DNA of 39,557 nucleotides from Collimonas antrihumi (GTDB lineage Bacteria; Pseudomonadota; Gammaproteobacteria; Burkholderiales; Burkholderiaceae_D), in contig NZ_JAGQED010000034.1 in the NCBI RefSeq assembly GCF_018304965.1, positions 1-39,557 on the forward strand, given 5' to 3'. Below the pieces are notes generated by a model. It saw only the letters and a list, made by a program, of their open reading frames with translations. It was not told the DNA's origin and did not search any database. The position numbers and the translations under genes were made by a program. Numbering within the stretch: the first letter of the stretch is position 1; each line of letters opens with the position of its first letter. Below are positions 27,748 through 36,661 of this stretch, in pieces.

Positions 27748-27954
27748 ACGTTTACGTTTATACGTACTTGCGTGAAAAGCCAGCCTTGCGCCACAGGACC
27801 TATGAGGTTGTGGCCTAAGTAGATCATTTCAAAAATACCTCCAACTATCGCGTGTCCGCACCAATAACCCATTGATTTTATTGAAGTGGAATTACGAATA
27901 TTAAGGTTATTTGGGATTACACTAACCAATGCAGAGAAACGAATCGATAGAGCA

Positions 27955-29496
27955 ATGATCTATTTTCCCTCATTTCACCGCTTCAGTACCTACATAACAA
28001 TTACGCTTTTCGTTTTAGGTATGGGCGCTACACCCATAGTTAACACCGCACCCGCTGAGCTTGACGTGAACACTTGGCAGCAAGTGAAAGCAGATGCTGA
28101 ACGTTTCGTCCAGTTAGAATCACCGAAAGCTGTGCATCCGTTTGAACGACATACACCAACGCTCAATTCACAAAAGAAAGTAATTGCGCATTACTTTCCA
28201 ACATTTCCACTGTCCCTCGATAATCAGCCTACGGAGAATGATTATTACGCACGCAATTATTTAAAACGATCGGGTGAAAATAGAAAATTTGCTGCGCAGG
28301 GGGGATATCTTCGCGAAAGACCGTTACCGACAGTTGTATGGCCAGCAAACAGAGCTGCCGAGACGAACCTTGCAATCGAAGTGCTGAGAGCCGAAGCGAT
28401 AGGGATAGATGCCTTCGGAATTGATCTTCTCGAAATCCGTGAAGGTCGGCAGTGGACGACAGCATTGACCTTACTCAATGTGACGCAGCAGGTCTCCAAA
28501 ACCTTCCGCATTGTGCCTGAGCCCGATATGTCTGCCTTGAATAACGTCACTGGTGCCGACCTAGAGGACGCGCTTGCGACCTTTTATCTGCATCCCGCCA
28601 GCTTTCACGTTGCTGATGGCCGCCTGCTTGTCATTCCATTCAAAGCGGAGGCTCGACCTGTTGAATTCTGGAAAACGTTAATCACTAACCTTGCGAAACG
28701 GGGCACGCCGATAGCGTTAATCCCGGATTTCCTAAATCCTTCCTCCGCGAACGTCTTTGCTCCGTTCAGTGATGGCATTACGCTTTGGGGTGGGCGTGAC
28801 CCTGCAAGCGCAGACAGCTATCTAAGACTTGCATCAAACATTTCGTCGTTAGGCTACAAAACTTTGATGATACCGGTCGCACCTCAAGACTTCCGTCCAA
28901 AATCTTCATCTGCTTGGGAAGCTCGTAATTCTGAGGCCTTCCGGCGCCAGTGGGCTGCCGCAATTGATTCACATGCGACGTACGCACATCTTTTGACTTG
29001 GAACGACTATTCCGAGGCGACTGAGATATCTCCGTCAAGTGGAACGCAATTTTTCTTTTATGATTTAACCGCATATTTCGTTGAATGGTTCAAAAGTGGT
29101 TCTGCACCGGCCATTACCGAGGATGTCTTGTATTTTTCGCATCGACGCCAGCTCTTTGACCCGCATGCAGCAGAACTCGGCAGCTCAATTCGCCTTGTTG
29201 GCGATACGCCGTTTGTGAACGACATTGAGGTCGTTGCAATGCTTACCAAACCTGGCGACCTCGAAATTGAAAGCGGCGGAAAGCGCACGCGTTTGCATGT
29301 AAATGCGGGGCTAAACGTTCTCCGTGCGCTAGCTGCGGCCGGGAAGCCAACATTCACTCTTTCGCGAAGGGGACGTACTATCCTTAGAAGGGTTAGTGAC
29401 TGGAACATCGATCCTCTTCCGACGAAGGAAGACGCACTGTATGTAGGAGGCTCAACGTCACGTCGTTTTGTCTCAGTTTCGGAGGTCACTGAGTAA
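27955..29496 (+). CDS. Secreted GH71-like (alpha-1,3-glucanase-type) glycosidase
   Basis: The mature part resembles glycoside hydrolase family 71: KKVIAHYFPTFPLSLDN at the start of the barrel, EAIGIDAFGIDLLE (with acidic residues on the strand end), FRIVPEPDMSA, the IPFKAEA and LIPDFLNPSS strands, DGITLWGGRDPAS, and LTWNDYSEATEISPS near the end, the last being the WNDYGES block of the family. The frame stays open back to 27886, but the ATG at 27955 begins a plausible signal peptide (MIYFPSFHRF then a hydrophobic core to about residue 30). That gives about 513 residues and export to the periplasm or beyond. It is last in the plus-strand EPS run and may trim or degrade the polymer. Confidence 0.75.
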   Translation: MIYFPSFHRFSTYITITLFVLGMGATPIVNTAPAELDVNTWQQVKADAERFVQLESPKAVHPFERHTPTLNSQKKVIAHYFPTFPLSLDNQPTENDYYARNYLKRSGENRKFAAQGGYLRERPLPTVVWPANRAAETNLAIEVLRAEAIGIDAFGIDLLEIREGRQWTTALTLLNVTQQVSKTFRIVPEPDMSALNNVTGADLEDALATFYLHPASFHVADGRLLVIPFKAEARPVEFWKTLITNLAKRGTPIALIPDFLNPSSANVFAPFSDGITLWGGRDPASADSYLRLASNISSLGYKTLMIPVAPQDFRPKSSSAWEARNSEAFRRQWAAAIDSHATYAHLLTWNDYSEATEISPSSGTQFFFYDLTAYFVEWFKSGSAPAITEDVLYFSHRRQLFDPHAAELGSSIRLVGDTPFVNDIEVVAMLTKPGDLEIESGGKRTRLHVNAGLNVLRALAAAGKPTFTLSRRGRTILRRVSDWNIDPLPTKEDALYVGGSTSRRFVSVSEVTE

Positions 29497-30048
29497 AAGT
29501 CGTGATATGGATTCAGAGCGACAGAATGGATACGGAACAAATTAGCCGAGACTGCTCCTCCATTAGATCCCTATTCTCACACCTGCTGATCACTTTTTTT
29601 CGTTACCCAATTCGGTTTCATTCGACTTGCAGAGCTAAAACAATAAGGTGAAGTATAAGCGTCCGGCTAGACTTCCAATTAACCGTATCTGTCAGATGCA
29701 AGGTGGGAGCCTGGCAGCACGTCAGTTATCAGAGATGGGGCTGCTAACAATTTACGATTGCATCACGATGAAAACACTTGTAACGACAAAACCCATCGAG
29801 AGACAGAATAAAAAAATATTACGACGTGTGCGATGTCCAAGCCGTCGAATTTTGAACTTCTTTGTGCTTTTTATTTTCATTAACACACCGCAGAATGACT
29901 TTGTTGAATAAACAGGCGCTAAGTTGTTGATTTATATTTACGCTTATAAAATTCGTAAGAATTTTATCTTTTTAAGGCAATAGTTTATTAACAAAAAATT
30001 AATAGTGATAAAAACTCGAAAACTCAAAAATTTCTATAGACGAGACAA
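29497..30048. other. Intergenic region between convergent EPS operons
   Basis: This is the meeting point of the plus-strand and minus-strand EPS units. An 87-codon frame (29648-29911, GTG start) is basic and matches nothing I recognise; I do not call it. The right part is very AT-rich and holds the hairpin described separately. Bases near 29898-29913 (GACTTTGTTGAATAAA) look like the end of some IS families, but no matching end or transposase is present. Confidence 0.5.
29946..29972 (+). terminator. AT-rich hairpin, possible terminator of the plus-strand EPS operon
   Basis: A perfect 9-bp stem, ATAAAATTC (29946-29954) with GAATTTTAT (29959-29967) and a GTAA loop, is followed by CTTTTT. The T-run suits a plus-strand terminator, but the stem has only one GC pair and is weak. 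It may work from both sides between the convergent operons. Confidence 0.4.
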
Positions 30049-31209
30049 TTAGTATTTCACCGTGGAAATGTCATCTTGCCGACCACTATGCATAAATCCT
30101 TTATACATTTCGGCGGCTGCACTTTTTGGAGTAAATTTGGAAATAATAGCTTTACAGGCAAGTCCCATTTCCAAGCGTTGATCGGCAGTTAACCTCAACA
30201 TCTTCCCCATTGCAATGACCATGGTTTCAGTACTGGATGCATCAACAACAAAGCCGGTAGCATTTTCAATCATTAAATCAGGTGCACATCCGCACTGATT
30301 ACTTACCACTGCCGGACAACCCATTATAAATGCCTCGTTGACAACCAAACCCCATGGTTCGCTCGTACTTGGTAGAACCAGACAAAAGGCGCTTTGATAA
30401 TACTCCACCAGGTCTTGCATTGATTTCCCACCAGCGAATACAATCTTTTCAGAGACACCAAGGGTTTTTGCCAAAATCTGAAGCTGGCCTTTGTCAGGAC
30501 CGTCACCAACCAATACAAGGGATGCGTTGCTATGTTCCTTAGCAACTTCAGCAAAGGCGATAATCAAGCGCTCAAGATTTTTTTCTGCTGCCAAACGCCC
30601 GACATAAAGAAATTTTCTCGATAACGAGGATTGCCAATTTGCTTGTGGACTTTGCTTTAGTGCTTCTTCGAAAACATCTATGGCAGCGGTTTGGCAACGC
30701 ACAGAGATTTTCTCTAACGGCATTCCCAGGTAATGAAGGTATTCAGCACTGCGAGTGCCGTAGCAAAAACCACCATCGACGTTGCGTATAAAAAAACGTT
30801 TAATCGCTTCTTTGTACCATTTACGTGAACGATCATGCATGGTGGAGTCCAAGGACACAATGACGCGACGTCGAGACAACTTTGCGTAGAGCAATACGAT
30901 CCAATACGACAGCTCATGATAGCCTGGAATTAAAACAGTATCGGCTGCGGACTGTCGAACAATGTTAATGAGCGCAACTCCTGCTTTAACTGGGTTAACA
31001 CTTTCTTCGGCCCCCTTAAAAAGAAGGGTGTATGGATACCGATGATTATCGTAGTTAACCTTGCTAAGCCCGATTCTTTCCTTAGATGTTTCCGCAATTT
31101 GGACGAACTCAATTTTGATATCACCCGACTTGCTTAATTCAAATAGTTCGGAAAATACCGCTGCTTTATACGCAGTCCATAAAATATTGTGGATTACAAG
31201 TACTTTCAT
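30049..31209 (-). CDS. Glycosyltransferase family 4, paralogue of 23708-24856
   Basis: This is a GT-B enzyme of 386 residues. The donor domain (about 200-365) shows YVGRLAAEKNLERL, VLVGDGPDKGQL and STSEPWGLVVNEAFIMGCP with the E-X7-E motif, followed by VSNQCGCAPDL. The N-terminal IHNILWTAYKAAVFSEL, KVNYDNHRYPYTLLFKG and LIPGYHELSYW are shared with the plus-strand GT4 at 23708-24856. The two make a diverged pair placed on opposite strands of the same locus. It is last in the minus-strand wza-wzb-wzc unit, 156 bases after the small membrane protein gene. No ribosome site is visible. Confidence 0.88.
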   Translation of the reverse strand: MKVLVIHNILWTAYKAAVFSELFELSKSGDIKIEFVQIAETSKERIGLSKVNYDNHRYPYTLLFKGAEESVNPVKAGVALINIVRQSAADTVLIPGYHELSYWIVLLYAKLSRRRVIVSLDSTMHDRSRKWYKEAIKRFFIRNVDGGFCYGTRSAEYLHYLGMPLEKISVRCQTAAIDVFEEALKQSPQANWQSSLSRKFLYVGRLAAEKNLERLIIAFAEVAKEHSNASLVLVGDGPDKGQLQILAKTLGVSEKIVFAGGKSMQDLVEYYQSAFCLVLPSTSEPWGLVVNEAFIMGCPAVVSNQCGCAPDLMIENATGFVVDASSTETMVIAMGKMLRLTADQRLEMGLACKAIISKFTPKSAAAEMYKGFMHSGRQDDISTVKY

Positions 31210-31365
31210 GGGTTTATTTTTTTTAAAAATTTATCGCTGGTCTGTAACGGCTGTAGCACATAACCATCCTTAATTGAAATAATTCAATTCATAGAGGCAA
31301 CGAAAATAAATTGGTGTGCTTGATTCAATATTTTTGAACAAATCAGGGTTACAGAAAATATATAA

Positions 31366-31920
31366 CTATATTTTCTGATTCCTTTTCAGCAAGTTTTCGT
31401 TCGATTCAATCTGAGATTTTAGACAGTGCAAACACAGTCGCCCATTAAATTTAATACCATTGGTTTGTTCGAGCAAATGCTGAATATAGGCAGAAGTCGA
31501 GCGATCACTCGATAAAGAGTGACAATCCGTACACAAAGATAAATCTTTCAATTCTTTGAGTAAACGCTGATTATTGACATCTTTAATTCTTTGGGTTTGC
31601 ATCACTGCGGCAACGACAAAGAGCAGGAGCATAGACCTGTCTACAAGCTTCAATATGAAGTTAAAAGTCGTAATATCGGTACTACCCGTTCCACAATTCG
31701 CGATCGTCCAGCATAACAAGGCAACGGGAATCATCGCAATACTAACCCATCGACCAAAAAGCCAGAAGGCAAATACAACCGGCACCACATATAGTCCAAA
31801 GACAGTTACCTCATAGCCGGTAACGTAGTCAAGCACAAACGCACCGCCGAACAGGCTTGCCAAGAAAATACTGCGCGTTACTTTCGAAGCACACTGAAGA
31901 CGAGACATAGAAATATCCAT
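31366..31920 (-). CDS. Small membrane protein with four-cysteine C-terminal module
   Basis: The 184-residue product has four hydrophobic segments (about 15-110) in a compact bundle resembling MASE-type sensor inputs, then a short linker helix (QRIKDVNNQRLLKELKDLS) and a module with CTDCHSL and, 37 residues later, CLHCL. The spacing and flanking residues (CxxC, then Y-I-x-x-x near the middle, then CxxC) resemble the C-terminal cysteine module found after PAS, GAF or MASE domains in many proteobacterial signalling proteins (pattern CxxCxxIRDxxGxW...CPxC). CTDCH also fits a haem-c CxxCH motif, but a cytoplasmic location would argue against that. GGAG lies four bases before the ATG. No kinase, cyclase or output domain is present. 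Function is unknown; a sensor for the EPS operon is possible. Confidence 0.75.
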   Translation of the reverse strand: MDISMSRLQCASKVTRSIFLASLFGGAFVLDYVTGYEVTVFGLYVVPVVFAFWLFGRWVSIAMIPVALLCWTIANCGTGSTDITTFNFILKLVDRSMLLLFVVAAVMQTQRIKDVNNQRLLKELKDLSLCTDCHSLSSDRSTSAYIQHLLEQTNGIKFNGRLCLHCLKSQIESNENLLKRNQKI

Positions 31921-31999
31921 GCTACTCCAAACTTGAAAGGTATCGAATCAATTGCATGAGATTAATTTGTGACAAGGATAAATCGTTTTTGAGAAAGCC

Positions 32000-34219
32000 T
32001 TAATATGAATATTGCGTATAACGATATTTACCATATTTATATCCGTAACCATAGCGTCCTGGTCGCAATTTCAGGCCATTAAACAGCACACCATTTGTTG
32101 ACATACCGGCTTGACGCAAACGCTTGATAGACTCTTTGATCTCGCCTGTAGTGCTGATACCAGCACGGGTAATCATGAAAATCGTTGCCGCCTGCGGGCC
32201 GATAATTAAAGCGTCAGTAACTGCAAGTACGGGCGGAGAATCAATCAGCACGTAGTCATAACTCGCAGAAAGCGATTTCAGCAATGCATCAACATTCTCA
32301 TGCAATAATAATTCAGCTGGATTAGGCGGCAAATTGCCGGTAGAAATAAAGTCGAGATTCTCCGTCGCCCCTTTATGCATGACCTGGTCAAGGCTCTTTG
32401 TTCCGGCAATCACATCAGACAAGCCATTTTCTCTTGGCAAACCGAAGTACTGGTTGAGATGACCTTTACGCATATCTGCATCGATCAATATGACGCGCTT
32501 GCCTGTAGCCGCCAGGACTGCCGCGAAGTTGACCGAGACAAACGATTTACCCACTCCCGGCGTCGGACCAGTGAACATGACAATATTGTTTCCTGCATCC
32601 AGCATCGAAAATTGCAGTGCGGTGCGAAAACTACGCAAGCTTTCAATGGAGTTATCCCCAGAGTCGACTTGTGCCAAGACAGACATTTGCTGCGCCTTGG
32701 CCTTTATCAAGACATTCAATTCTTCTTGTTTTTTGCTGTGCGGGACGGTGGCATACACAGTCAGCCCCAGCGCTTGCTCAATCTCATGAGGGTCCTCTAT
32801 TCCGCCATAGAGTGCTTTTCTGATAAATGCACAAATCACGCCAAGAAACAGACCAATCAACACGGCGATCGCGATGACGATTGGACGATTTGGCCTTACC
32901 GGCCGTTCCGGCACCACCGCAGCGTCAACAAGCCGGACATTGCCGACCTTGCCTGCCTTGACCAAGGCCAATTGTTGTGCATTATTCAATAGTGCAGTGT
33001 ACAGATCTGTATTAACTTTGACGTCTCGGGCCAGACGGAGTGCATCTTGTTCCATTAGGGGCAGCTTTTTAATCTGCTCGCCAATGGCTTTCATTTCACC
33101 GCTGATCCCTTTCATCTGGCTGTCGATCCCAATGACGGCAGGGTGGTCAGTCGTAAAGCGAACCAATAACTCTTCCCTTTTTTGTTTTAGTTCTATCAGC
33201 TTGGCTTGGCCGGCAACGGATTGCGCAAGCATCAGTTTTGCTTCCTCACCCAAATCAATGGTGCCGTGGCTGTTGCGGAATTGGTTATATTTGTTCTCGG
33301 ATTGCTCCAGTTGTTTCTTGAGCTCGGGCAACTGCTGATCCAGGAAGGACAGGGATTTTTCGGCTTCTGCCGATTTACGCTCGACGTTCTGGCGTACATA
33401 TTCCCGGCCAATCTGGTTAAGTATGTTACCGGTCAATTTGGGGTTTACGCCTTCCAACGTGATGCCGATGATACCTGATTGCTTGCCCTTTTCCGCAATG
33501 GACATAAGGGACTGCAGATTTTCTATCGTGGTCAAGCGGGAGGCGCGATTCAGCAAAAATTGTGCCCCGGGTTTAGCTGCAAGCAGGTCGACCTTCAGCT
33601 CAATATTGCCATGCGCTGCCGCAACATTAAGCGTTGTTCCAACCTTGCCGCCCAAGCTGATATCTGTGTCGCTTTCGGATAACCGGAATTCACCATTGCT
33701 CCCTGCGGTGAGCACAAAATCTTGATCCTGCAGCGACTCAGGAACATTGAACAGAGAAACTACGATCTGCTCAGCCCCCCAGGAATAACCTCCGTAACCG
33801 AACAGGCCAGGATTGGAGAGCTGTGTTTGTCGACCAGCCAACCAGCCGCCAATGACGGGAAAATATTTGGGTCGTGCCTTGACATAGAGTTGTAGATTAT
33901 CGACTGCGCGCGACACCACCATGCGCGAACGCAGGATTTCTATTTCTGATGTCGCGGCCGTTTTAACATCGAACATCGAAGACAGATCCCCTAATATATT
34001 TTTTGAGGAATTGGGGCTGTCTTCCACCTGAATCAGGATATTCGCTTCGTAAATCGGCTTCGCGATAAAAGCGTAGGCAGTCCCCAGCAAGGTGATCGCC
34101 AGTGCGATGCCGATGATCAACCAGCGATTGACAAAAAGAATATCGAGATACGTTGCCAGGTCGAGTTCATCATCATCTTGCATGATGGCCGGCGCCGAAT
34201 GTTGAAGTGGTGGATTCAT
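32000..34219 (-). CDS. wzc: Polysaccharide co-polymerase and tyrosine autokinase
   Basis: Wzc (EpsB/BY-kinase) controls chain length and export together with Wza. The N-terminal Wzz domain has its first membrane helix at about 30-50, with coiled coil through about 300-410 and a second helix at about 445-465 (PNRPIVIAIAVLIGLFLGV). The C-terminal BY-kinase has Walker A TGPTPGVGKS (about 547-556), Walker A' ILIDADMRKG (about 576-585) and Walker B VLIDSPPVLAVTDA (about 655-668). A tail with eight tyrosines in the last 20 residues (GRYGYGYKYGKY...) forms the autophosphorylation cluster. The 739-residue fused form is the proteobacterial type. It follows wzb by 146 bases, a gap containing the hairpin CACCGC-TT-GCGGTG at 34264-34277. 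Confidence 0.95.
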   Translation of the reverse strand: MNPPLQHSAPAIMQDDDELDLATYLDILFVNRWLIIGIALAITLLGTAYAFIAKPIYEANILIQVEDSPNSSKNILGDLSSMFDVKTAATSEIEILRSRMVVSRAVDNLQLYVKARPKYFPVIGGWLAGRQTQLSNPGLFGYGGYSWGAEQIVVSLFNVPESLQDQDFVLTAGSNGEFRLSESDTDISLGGKVGTTLNVAAAHGNIELKVDLLAAKPGAQFLLNRASRLTTIENLQSLMSIAEKGKQSGIIGITLEGVNPKLTGNILNQIGREYVRQNVERKSAEAEKSLSFLDQQLPELKKQLEQSENKYNQFRNSHGTIDLGEEAKLMLAQSVAGQAKLIELKQKREELLVRFTTDHPAVIGIDSQMKGISGEMKAIGEQIKKLPLMEQDALRLARDVKVNTDLYTALLNNAQQLALVKAGKVGNVRLVDAAVVPERPVRPNRPIVIAIAVLIGLFLGVICAFIRKALYGGIEDPHEIEQALGLTVYATVPHSKKQEELNVLIKAKAQQMSVLAQVDSGDNSIESLRSFRTALQFSMLDAGNNIVMFTGPTPGVGKSFVSVNFAAVLAATGKRVILIDADMRKGHLNQYFGLPRENGLSDVIAGTKSLDQVMHKGATENLDFISTGNLPPNPAELLLHENVDALLKSLSASYDYVLIDSPPVLAVTDALIIGPQAATIFMITRAGISTTGEIKESIKRLRQAGMSTNGVLFNGLKLRPGRYGYGYKYGKYRYTQYSY

Positions 34220-34365
34220 CGTGATTGTATTGGAATGGATTTTTCTAAAACTGTTTCAACATTCACCGCTTGCGGTGAGGGATCTCACATTTACCCGGCT
34301 TTGCCTATGCGCTGTATGCACACCATGCCGGGTCAAGTTTGAAATAACACCCTTGAAACAACACA

Positions 34366-34803
34366 TTAGCTGATATGCACAATTTTCTTTGACATAACGG
34401 CGACACCTTCAGCAATCAGCTGATAGGACTGACGGAATACGGCGAGATCATGCCTGTAAGGATCGGGGATATCATATTTTTCAAATTCACCGAGGCGAAA
34501 CACCTTGCCTTTGGACGAAGAGTATTGGGTCTCGACATGGCGTTTTTGCTCCAGATCCATCGTCAAGATCAGATTGGCTTCGTTGACCATCCAGCTGGCA
34601 AGACTCTGCGCCCGATGTGCGCTGATGTCGATGCCCTGCTCTTGCATGATCTGAATGGAAAACGGGTCTGCGGGGTGACCGATCAAAGCCCCGATACCGG
34701 CTGAGCGCACCGTTTTTTCAGGGAAGGCACGCCGCAGCAAGCCTTCCGCCATCGGGCTGCGGCAGATATTCCCGATGCAGATGACCAGAATGCTATTGAT
34801 CAT
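34366..34803 (-). CDS. wzb: Low-molecular-weight protein tyrosine phosphatase
   Basis: Wzb dephosphorylates the tyrosine cluster of Wzc so that polymerisation and export can cycle. The P-loop CIGNICRS gives the nucleophile Cys9 and Arg15 (CX5R), and the general acid aspartate is in DIPDPYRHD near 113-118. The 145-residue length is typical. The ATG at 34803 overlaps the wza stop as ATGA, so the two are translationally coupled. The gene order wza-wzb-wzc is the enteric group 1 capsule/colanic acid order. Confidence 0.95.
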   Translation of the reverse strand: MINSILVICIGNICRSPMAEGLLRRAFPEKTVRSAGIGALIGHPADPFSIQIMQEQGIDISAHRAQSLASWMVNEANLILTMDLEQKRHVETQYSSSKGKVFRLGEFEKYDIPDPYRHDLAVFRQSYQLIAEGVAVMSKKIVHIS

Positions 34804-35951
34804 TTTGTAACCTGCACCGCGCTGGTTACCGATTGTGCGCTAGGTACAATGAGGCTGACCACCCGGCTCCACTTCGCCAGTCCCGACGCATCTACGTACA
34901 CCACGTCTTTGGCCTTGAGCTCAAAATTCTCCGCCAGGGCGAACGCCACTGGCGAGCGAGCGTCCAGGTAGTACACGATTGGCTCGGCGCTTGATGCGTT
35001 GCGTACCACATACACCTGACGTCCATCGCTGCTGAGCGGGTTGATGCCGCCTGCATCGCCGAGCGCTTCATTGAGCGTCAAGCTACCGTTACGCAATGTC
35101 AGCGTAATCGGGCGACTTACCTCACCCAGCACGAAGACCTTACTTTCTTCACGTGACAGCACGCGAACCGCATCGTCATTGGTCAACAGAATACGGCTAG
35201 GGTTGATCCCTTTTTTCGCTAGCCGGGGCAGATTCACCACGTAAGTTGTGCCCGCGCGGGTGATGTTAACCTGGCTTTGATCCCCTGTCGGCAAAAAGCC
35301 GCCGGCGCGGTTTATTGCCTCTGGCAGCGTCATGGCGATGTCGTTGATGGCCTGGACGCCAGGCGCTTTGATTTCGCCATCGAGATAAACGCGCTGACTG
35401 CGATAAGCCTGTACGCGTAGCGTGAGATCCGGTTTTTTGACGTAACGGGCCAGCTTGGCGGTCAGCACTTTGCGTGCTTCCGCTTCAGTCATGCCGACAA
35501 CTTTGGTAGGCCCCACATACGGAAACTGGACCAATCCATCCTGGTCGACCACAAAACCCGGTGCGGTGCCTGCAGCGGCACCTGCGGAAGAGCTATTGTC
35601 GCCGCCAGATGAGGTAGTTATCGTTGTTAGCGCACCCATAGCAGGTGTGGAAAGTTCAGGATGATCCCAAACCACGACGGAAAGAATATCGCCGCTGCCG
35701 ATGCGATACGGCGCGGGTTTAGTGAGCAGAGGGCTGATATCCTGACTTGGCTGCTGGTCGCGCAATGTTTTTTCGGCTTGCAACAATTCCGGCGTGATTG
35801 GTTTGATCGTCGGCACGACGCCGGAATCCGTCTGTTTTGGCACGTACTTGTCGTCCATATGCATGCCAGGCGCAAGCGCGCATGCTGCCAACAAAGGAAT
35901 TAAGCCGACTACCCCACACATTTTGAGGTGGGTTTTCGTAAAAAAATGCAT
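34800..35951 (-). CDS. wza: Outer-membrane polysaccharide export lipoprotein
   Basis: Wza forms the octameric outer-membrane channel for the polymer. From the ATG at 35951 the protein starts MHFFTKTHLKMCGVVGLIPLLAACALAPG-like sequence (quoted in part), a lipoprotein signal with lipobox LLAAC. It is 383 residues, close to E. coli Wza. The PES domain has YRIGSGDILSVVVWDHPEL, followed by SLBB-like repeats (VYLDGEIKAPGVQAI and KVFVLGEVSRPITL) and a C-terminal amphipathic segment (WSRVVSLIVPSAQSV) that would form the membrane helix. A Gly/Ser/Ala-rich insert (TSSGGDNSSSAGAAAG) lies in the PES domain. The frame stays open to 36230, but AGGT precedes 35951 and the lipobox fits only this start. Confidence 0.93.
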   Translation of the reverse strand: MHFFTKTHLKMCGVVGLIPLLAACALAPGMHMDDKYVPKQTDSGVVPTIKPITPELLQAEKTLRDQQPSQDISPLLTKPAPYRIGSGDILSVVVWDHPELSTPAMGALTTITTSSGGDNSSSAGAAAGTAPGFVVDQDGLVQFPYVGPTKVVGMTEAEARKVLTAKLARYVKKPDLTLRVQAYRSQRVYLDGEIKAPGVQAINDIAMTLPEAINRAGGFLPTGDQSQVNITRAGTTYVVNLPRLAKKGINPSRILLTNDDAVRVLSREESKVFVLGEVSRPITLTLRNGSLTLNEALGDAGGINPLSSDGRQVYVVRNASSAEPIVYYLDARSPVAFALAENFELKAKDVVYVDASGLAKWSRVVSLIVPSAQSVTSAVQVTK

Positions 35952-36083
35952 GAAGTTATTAACCTGATAACGCAAGCCTGCCAAGGCTTCCTGATGTACA
36001 TACAGACAGTAGGGATGCATACTCAAAACAGAACACGCATTAAATTCAAATTTGGTGCCGCAGATAACATAAAAAAACACAAC

Positions 36084-36113
36084 CTTATATTCTACAGTAT
36101 TTACTATGGTCAA
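36084..36113 (-). promoter_or_regulatory. Candidate sigma-70 promoter for wza-wzb-wzc
   Basis: On the minus strand TTGACC (36108-36113) and TATAAG (36084-36089) are separated by 18 bases. Transcription would begin near 36076 and leave a leader of about 125 bases before the wza ATG at 35951. It is the only good pair I saw in the gap, but the call rests on motif match alone. Confidence 0.4.
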
Positions 36114-36189
36114 CTTGCCAAAATGTGTTCTTAAACCAACAAAACCCAAGTATTTCTCAATACCACGCAGCAGCTTCCTTTCCATTAAA

Positions 36190-36212
36190 CTGATGCTCTG
36201 ATGCTCTGATGC
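36190..36212. repeat. 8-bp tandem repeat upstream of wza
   Basis: CTGATGCT is repeated nearly three times head to tail, about 240 bases before the wza start. It may be slippage-prone; no regulator is suggested. Confidence 0.7.
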
Positions 36213-36548
36213 ACGGGATTTGCTGATCAAATAGATGAATAGCAGAAACTAACTGCACTCTGTTCAAGATAATGCGACAAGAGGCGAACTTCTTGGATGA
36301 GCAGGATGTCATAGTAACCACTGACGACGTGCCTGGCGGCAATGCAGGCACTCTGTTTATTGCCGTGATACGCTTCCGACCTGCCGGAAGGATGGCTCCC
36401 TACTCCCGGCACCTTCTGGTCCTTCATTTCAGATGAGTTGCGCAGAAGTTTTTTTTGCTCTATTCCAGGGCAAGCACCTTTTGCATCATATGGCGCTGCC
36501 GCTTCCTGGATTACGGCGTCGCGCCATTGATCGGCAACAGGCTTCGGG

Positions 36549-36563
36549 TGGCACTTAATGTGC
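36549..36563 (+). promoter_or_regulatory. Candidate sigma-54 promoter upstream of PAP2 gene
   Basis: TGGCACTTAATGTGC keeps the GG-N10-GC spacing (GG at 36550-36551, GC at 36562-36563) and a perfect TGGCAC; the -12 half reads GTGC instead of TTGC. Transcription would start near 36574, about 90 bases before the PAP2 ATG. It is weaker than the site at 11607-11622. Confidence 0.4.
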
Positions 36564-36661
36564 TTCCTCGATGTAAATTGATTGAAGCAATTTTGCATCA
36601 ACTTATTTGCGTCAACATATTAATCAATCACCAGTCAACAATTACCTGCAACAACAAATTT

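Larger units (their letters stand above)
35952..36661. other. Divergent promoter region, wza operon / PAP2 gene
   Basis: This region is about 710 bases. Visible elements are a sigma-70-like promoter towards wza (36084-36113), an 8-bp tandem repeat (36190-36212) and a sigma-54-like sequence towards the PAP2 gene (36549-36563). Minus-strand frames of 124 and 64 codons cross it without recognisable product. The enteric JUMPstart/ops element GGCGGTAG is not found. Confidence 0.55.

Noticed and set aside
29648-29911. 87-codon frame with a GTG start
   Set aside because: Low-complexity basic product, no convincing ribosome site and no known family.
29898-29919. IS-end-like sequence GACTTTGTTGAATAAA
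   Set aside because: No partner end, target duplication or transposase fragment could be seen.
36227-36601. 124-codon minus-strand frame upstream of wza
   Set aside because: It lies in a promoter region, has no recognisable product and is crossed by candidate promoter elements.
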